Shown: in pieces, positions 61,728 to 64,000 of the stretch
How the letters are laid out: each line of letters begins with the position of its first letter
Position numbering within the stretch: the stretch's first letter is position 1
Notes under the pieces: model-generated
What the model saw: the letters and a program-made list of their open reading frames with translations, nothing else
Databases searched by the model: none
What the model was told of the DNA's origin: nothing
From: Desulfovibrio sp. A2
GTDB taxonomy: Bacteria; Desulfobacterota; Desulfovibrionia; Desulfovibrionales; Desulfovibrionaceae
Assembly (NCBI RefSeq): GCF_000226255.1
Contig: NZ_AGFG01000061.1
Coordinates: 194,046 to 258,045 of the forward strand
Direction: 5' to 3'
DNA length: 64,000 bases
Position numbers and translations under genes: made by a program

Positions 61728-62066
61728 CTATGGGTTGAGATTTTTCTCAAACCTCCCCGCGCCGTGGCCCATGCGGTTCACGTTGGCGGCCTCGCGGCTG
61801 GGCAGGGTGTACATCCGCACCTTGTGGCTGCGCGGGAATTCGCGTTTCAGCAGGATTTTCAGCAGGCGGCGCACCGCGTCGGCGGTCAGGCCGGTCCACG
61901 TTTCCTCGTGGAATCCCGCCTCGAACACGTCGTAGCCGTCCGGCCCGGTGCGCACGATGGCCACGGAGCGGTTGCGCTTGTAGGTGCGCAGGTCCAGGCA
62001 GTGGCCCGTTTCCAGCCGGGGCAGCCGTTCGCACACCGTGGCGATGAGGGTGGTCTTGTCCAGCAT
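61728..62066 (-). CDS. Conserved-looking small protein of unknown function
   Basis: A 112-residue soluble protein (MLDKTTLIATVCERLPRLETG, then YDVFEAGFHEETWTGLTADAVRRLLKILLKREFPRSHKVRMYTL). It has host-like codon use, unlike the AT-rich gene whose start region it meets. No known motif. The start is the ATG that lies 8 bases beyond the ogt stop, in the same direction. Co-transcription after ogt is likely. Confidence 0.65.
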   Translation of the reverse strand: MLDKTTLIATVCERLPRLETGHCLDLRTYKRNRSVAIVRTGPDGYDVFEAGFHEETWTGLTADAVRRLLKILLKREFPRSHKVRMYTLPSREAANVNRMGHGAGRFEKNLNP

Positions 62067-62074
62067 GGGCCGCG

Positions 62075-62704
62075 TCAGTCCTTCATGGTTTCGTCGATGG
62101 CACCTTCCAGCACCAGCAGCCAGCGTTTCATGGGCAGACCGGACGCACCGAAGCCGTGCAGCCGGATGTTGCGGCCGGAGCCGCCCAGCACCCGGTGGCA
62201 GGGAATGACCAGCGGCCACGGGTTGCGCGCCATTATCTGCCCCACGCCGCGCGCCGCGCCGGGGCGGCCCGCCAGCGCGGCCAGACCGGCGTAGGTGGTG
62301 ATCTGCCCGTGCGGAACCTTGTCGCGCAAGGCGGTGAGCACGTCGCGCGTGAACGGGGTCAGCCCGTCCAGCAGCAAGGGCAGGTCGGGCCAGCGCACCG
62401 GCTTTCCGGCCACGTAGTCGGCCAGTGCGGCCTGCACGGCGCGGCCATGCGCGGTGGCCGGACCTGCGGGCAGACCGGGCCAGGCGTCCGGGCGCGGGTT
62501 GCTCCACCCGTCGCGCGCGGCGGGGGGCGATGTCAGCGCGGCCCCGTTCCAACTCATGGTGATCTCGCGCAGTCTGTTGCCGCGCCAATGCAGGATCAGC
62601 GAGAGCGGGCCAGCCACCAGGCGTTCGCGCACCTCGTCGAAGAGCGCGGTATCCGGAAAATCGAGTGCGGGGCGGCGGGGAGTGGTGGGGCGACGTTGCG
62701 GCAT
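62075..62704 (-). CDS. ogt: Methylated-DNA-protein-cysteine methyltransferase
   Basis: A 209-residue DNA-repair protein that takes O6-methyl groups from guanine onto its own Cys. The C-terminal domain has TPFTRDVLTALRDKVPHGQITTYAGLAALAGRPGAARGVGQIMARNPWPLVIPCHRVLGGSG, with the acceptor Cys in PCHRV, the Arg of GAARGVG and the helix-turn-helix. The start follows GGAGGCCGC; in-frame extension upstream is rejected. Sequence and length are standard. Confidence 0.93.
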   Translation of the reverse strand: MPQRRPTTPRRPALDFPDTALFDEVRERLVAGPLSLILHWRGNRLREITMSWNGAALTSPPAARDGWSNPRPDAWPGLPAGPATAHGRAVQAALADYVAGKPVRWPDLPLLLDGLTPFTRDVLTALRDKVPHGQITTYAGLAALAGRPGAARGVGQIMARNPWPLVIPCHRVLGGSGRNIRLHGFGASGLPMKRWLLVLEGAIDETMKD

Positions 62705-62924
62705 GCGGCCTCCGGGGGGTGCTGCGGTTGCGCGTCGGGCGCGGAATGTTCGATGCGCGGCCGGTCTGGGCAAGAGACGGTGCGGTGCGATTTGGTCGGA
62801 TGTTCCGGCGTTGCCCGGGACGACTCACCCATAGCCGGAAGCGCGGGGGCGGGAAAGGGGCGCGCGCCGCACGGGCCGGAGCGTGTCGCGGGGAATGGGG
62901 GACAGCCTGCCGCGCGCGGAACGG

Positions 62925-64000
62925 TTACTCTTTGGCGCGTACCGGCCGCAGATGCGGAAACGCCGCGCAGGCGGCCGCATATTCGGTCTCCCACGCGCGG
63001 GCCTGTTCCGTATCGCACAGGCGCGGCGCGGCCCCCGGCAGGCGGTGGGCAGGCACGCCGAACCATGCGGGTGGGCCTTGTGGGGCGGATGGCGCGCCCG
63101 GTTCGTTGGGTGCATGTTCCGCCACATCCTTGCCCTGCCATGTGCCCCGCTGGGCCAGCAGTTCGTGGATGCGCGCCGTGGTGGCCCGCTTGTCGCCCGC
63201 CCAGTCCGGGGCCAGCAGTTCATCCCCGGCCGGGTCGCCGGTCAGGCGCTGGATGACGATCTCCGGGCGCAGCCGGGGCAGGGCGCGGGAAATGAGATCC
63301 GCGTACTCCTCCCGCTCGAGGGGCGCGTAGTCCCCGGCCCGCCACTGCCGCGCCAGCGCGGTGTGTGCGCACACGTACACCCCGTGGAACTTCACCCCGT
63401 GCACGGGCAGGCGGTTCACCCAGTCCACCGTGGCCAGAAAGTCGTCCCCGGTTTCACCCGGCAGCCCGGCCATGAGGTGCGCGCATACCCGCAGCCCCCG
63501 TTGCGCCGCCGCGCGCACGGCCCGCTCGGACGTGGCCGCGTCGTGCCCCCGGTTGATGCGGGCCAGGGTGGCGTCGTGGGCCGACTGCAACCCCAGCTCC
63601 AGCCAGACTTCGGGCAGGGGGAGCGCGGCCACCAGATCCAGGCGTTCATTGCCCACACAGTCAGGACGGGTCCCCACGGCCGCGCCAACAATGCCCGGTA
63701 ATGTGGACAACGCGCCGAGAACATGGCGCAATTTGTCGAGTGGGCCATACGTGTTGGAAAATGATTGCAAATAGGCTATGAACAGACCGGCGTTGCGCGT
63801 GCGGGCGTAACGTCCCGTCCAGACCGTCCACTGTTCTTCCAGCGTCAGTCCTTCTTCGCCAAGCCCGGAACCGGAACCGTGCGGGTTGCAGAACACGCAG
63901 CCCCCGCGCGACAGCGTTCCGTCGCGGTTCGGGCAGGAGAATCCGGCGTCGAGCGGCACCTTCTGGACGCGCGCGCCGAAGCGCAACCGCAAATACGTCG
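62925..64000 (-). CDS. Radical-SAM protein of the YhcC/TIGR01212 type, N-terminus cut by window edge
   Basis: It is open to the window end: codons T-Y-L-R-L-R-F-G continue upstream of any start, as expected from family members that begin about a dozen residues earlier. The cluster motif is C-P-N-R-D-G...GGCVFC (Cys in a C-x14-C-x2-C-like arrangement). Then come LQSFSNTYGPLDKLR, VGTRPDCV, LELGLQSAHDATLARINRGH and AHLMAGLPGETGDDFL, the pattern of TIGR01212 radical-SAM proteins, whose substrate is not settled. The last ~90 residues (after VAEHAPNEPG) are a longer tail than usual. Confidence 0.92.
   Translation of the reverse strand, partial: TYLRLRFGARVQKVPLDAGFSCPNRDGTLSRGGCVFCNPHGSGSGLGEEGLTLEEQWTVWTGRYARTRNAGLFIAYLQSFSNTYGPLDKLRHVLGALSTLPGIVGAAVGTRPDCVGNERLDLVAALPLPEVWLELGLQSAHDATLARINRGHDAATSERAVRAAAQRGLRVCAHLMAGLPGETGDDFLATVDWVNRLPVHGVKFHGVYVCAHTALARQWRAGDYAPLEREEYADLISRALPRLRPEIVIQRLTGDPAGDELLAPDWAGDKRATTARIHELLAQRGTWQGKDVAEHAPNEPGAPSAPQGPPAWFGVPAHRLPGAAPRLCDTEQARAWETEYAAACAAFPHLRPVRAKE

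Noticed and set aside
60672..61750. Genomic island with att sites at tRNA-Ser
   Set aside because: I looked for the tRNA 3' end repeated near 61730-61760 and did not find it; no integrase is present. Only a low-GC orphan gene remains.

Overview
The window is GC-rich (about two-thirds G+C by eye) and reads as ordinary chromosome of a sulfate-reducing bacterium of the Desulfovibrio/Nitratidesulfovibrio group. The pointers are a fused CobA-HemD, a tungstate transporter (TupABC), a TunR-type regulator built from a tyrosine-recombinase fold plus Mop domains, a rubredoxin-like protein, ChrA/ChrB, and many multi-domain sensor kinases. The genus is inferred from gene content and style; no 16S gene is present. 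About 55 protein genes, one tRNA-Ser and the SRP RNA are supported. Both ends cut through a gene: a lipoprotein at the left and a radical-SAM protein at the right.

Layout, 1-20 kb: partial lipoprotein; Cys-rich DUF3795-type protein; cobA-hemD (siroheme/tetrapyrrole); MOSC protein; purN; LysE-type exporter; a binding-protein/histidine-kinase pair translated with a 4-base overlap; an AMMECR1 protein; an MFS transporter; then a four-gene operon (exported protein, universal stress protein, PAS kinase, sigma-54 response regulator). 18-20.5 kb: tupABC with its own leader. 20.8-32.5 kb, mostly minus strand: acetyl-CoA synthetase behind a LytTR regulator, a chemotaxis receptor, a polar amino-acid ABC transporter (ATPase, binding protein, and two permeases fused into one chain), and a soluble kinase. 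32.9-44 kb: TPR and PilZ proteins, rhodanese-YceI fusion, pirin, aminopeptidase, a lipoprotein/TPR pair, an effector-binding protein, HU, a helix-hairpin-helix protein and glycerate kinase. 44-50 kb: BON lipoprotein, rubredoxin-like protein, chrB-chrA, a DUF2148 protein, an MFS transporter and an HD protein. 50-64 kb: class-V aminotransferase, murI and pyridoxal-kinase-like genes, TSUP transporter divergent from tunR, hisD, purC, fabI, tRNA-Ser, SRP RNA, an AT-rich orphan gene, ogt and the radical-SAM protein.

The most interesting system is oxyanion (tungstate/molybdate) homeostasis. A TunR-like regulator at 55.2 kb faces a TSUP transporter. The gap between them carries a 28-bp inverted repeat whose core is CACGTTTT-N8-TTCGTG. 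The same core, with the same spacing, lies upstream of tupABC 37 kb away. This links efflux and uptake to one regulator descended from a recombinase. It fits the published TunR family and is visible here at the base level.

Other structure not explained by genes: a structured repeat after purN and again after fabI; a second GC-rich repeat family (three copies); operator-like repeats in front of chrB; a run of hairpins ending in a terminator at 38.5-38.7 kb; and a low-GC gene just beyond tRNA-Ser and the SRP RNA that reads through an 18-bp hairpin into host-like sequence. No CRISPR array, insertion sequence or prophage was seen.
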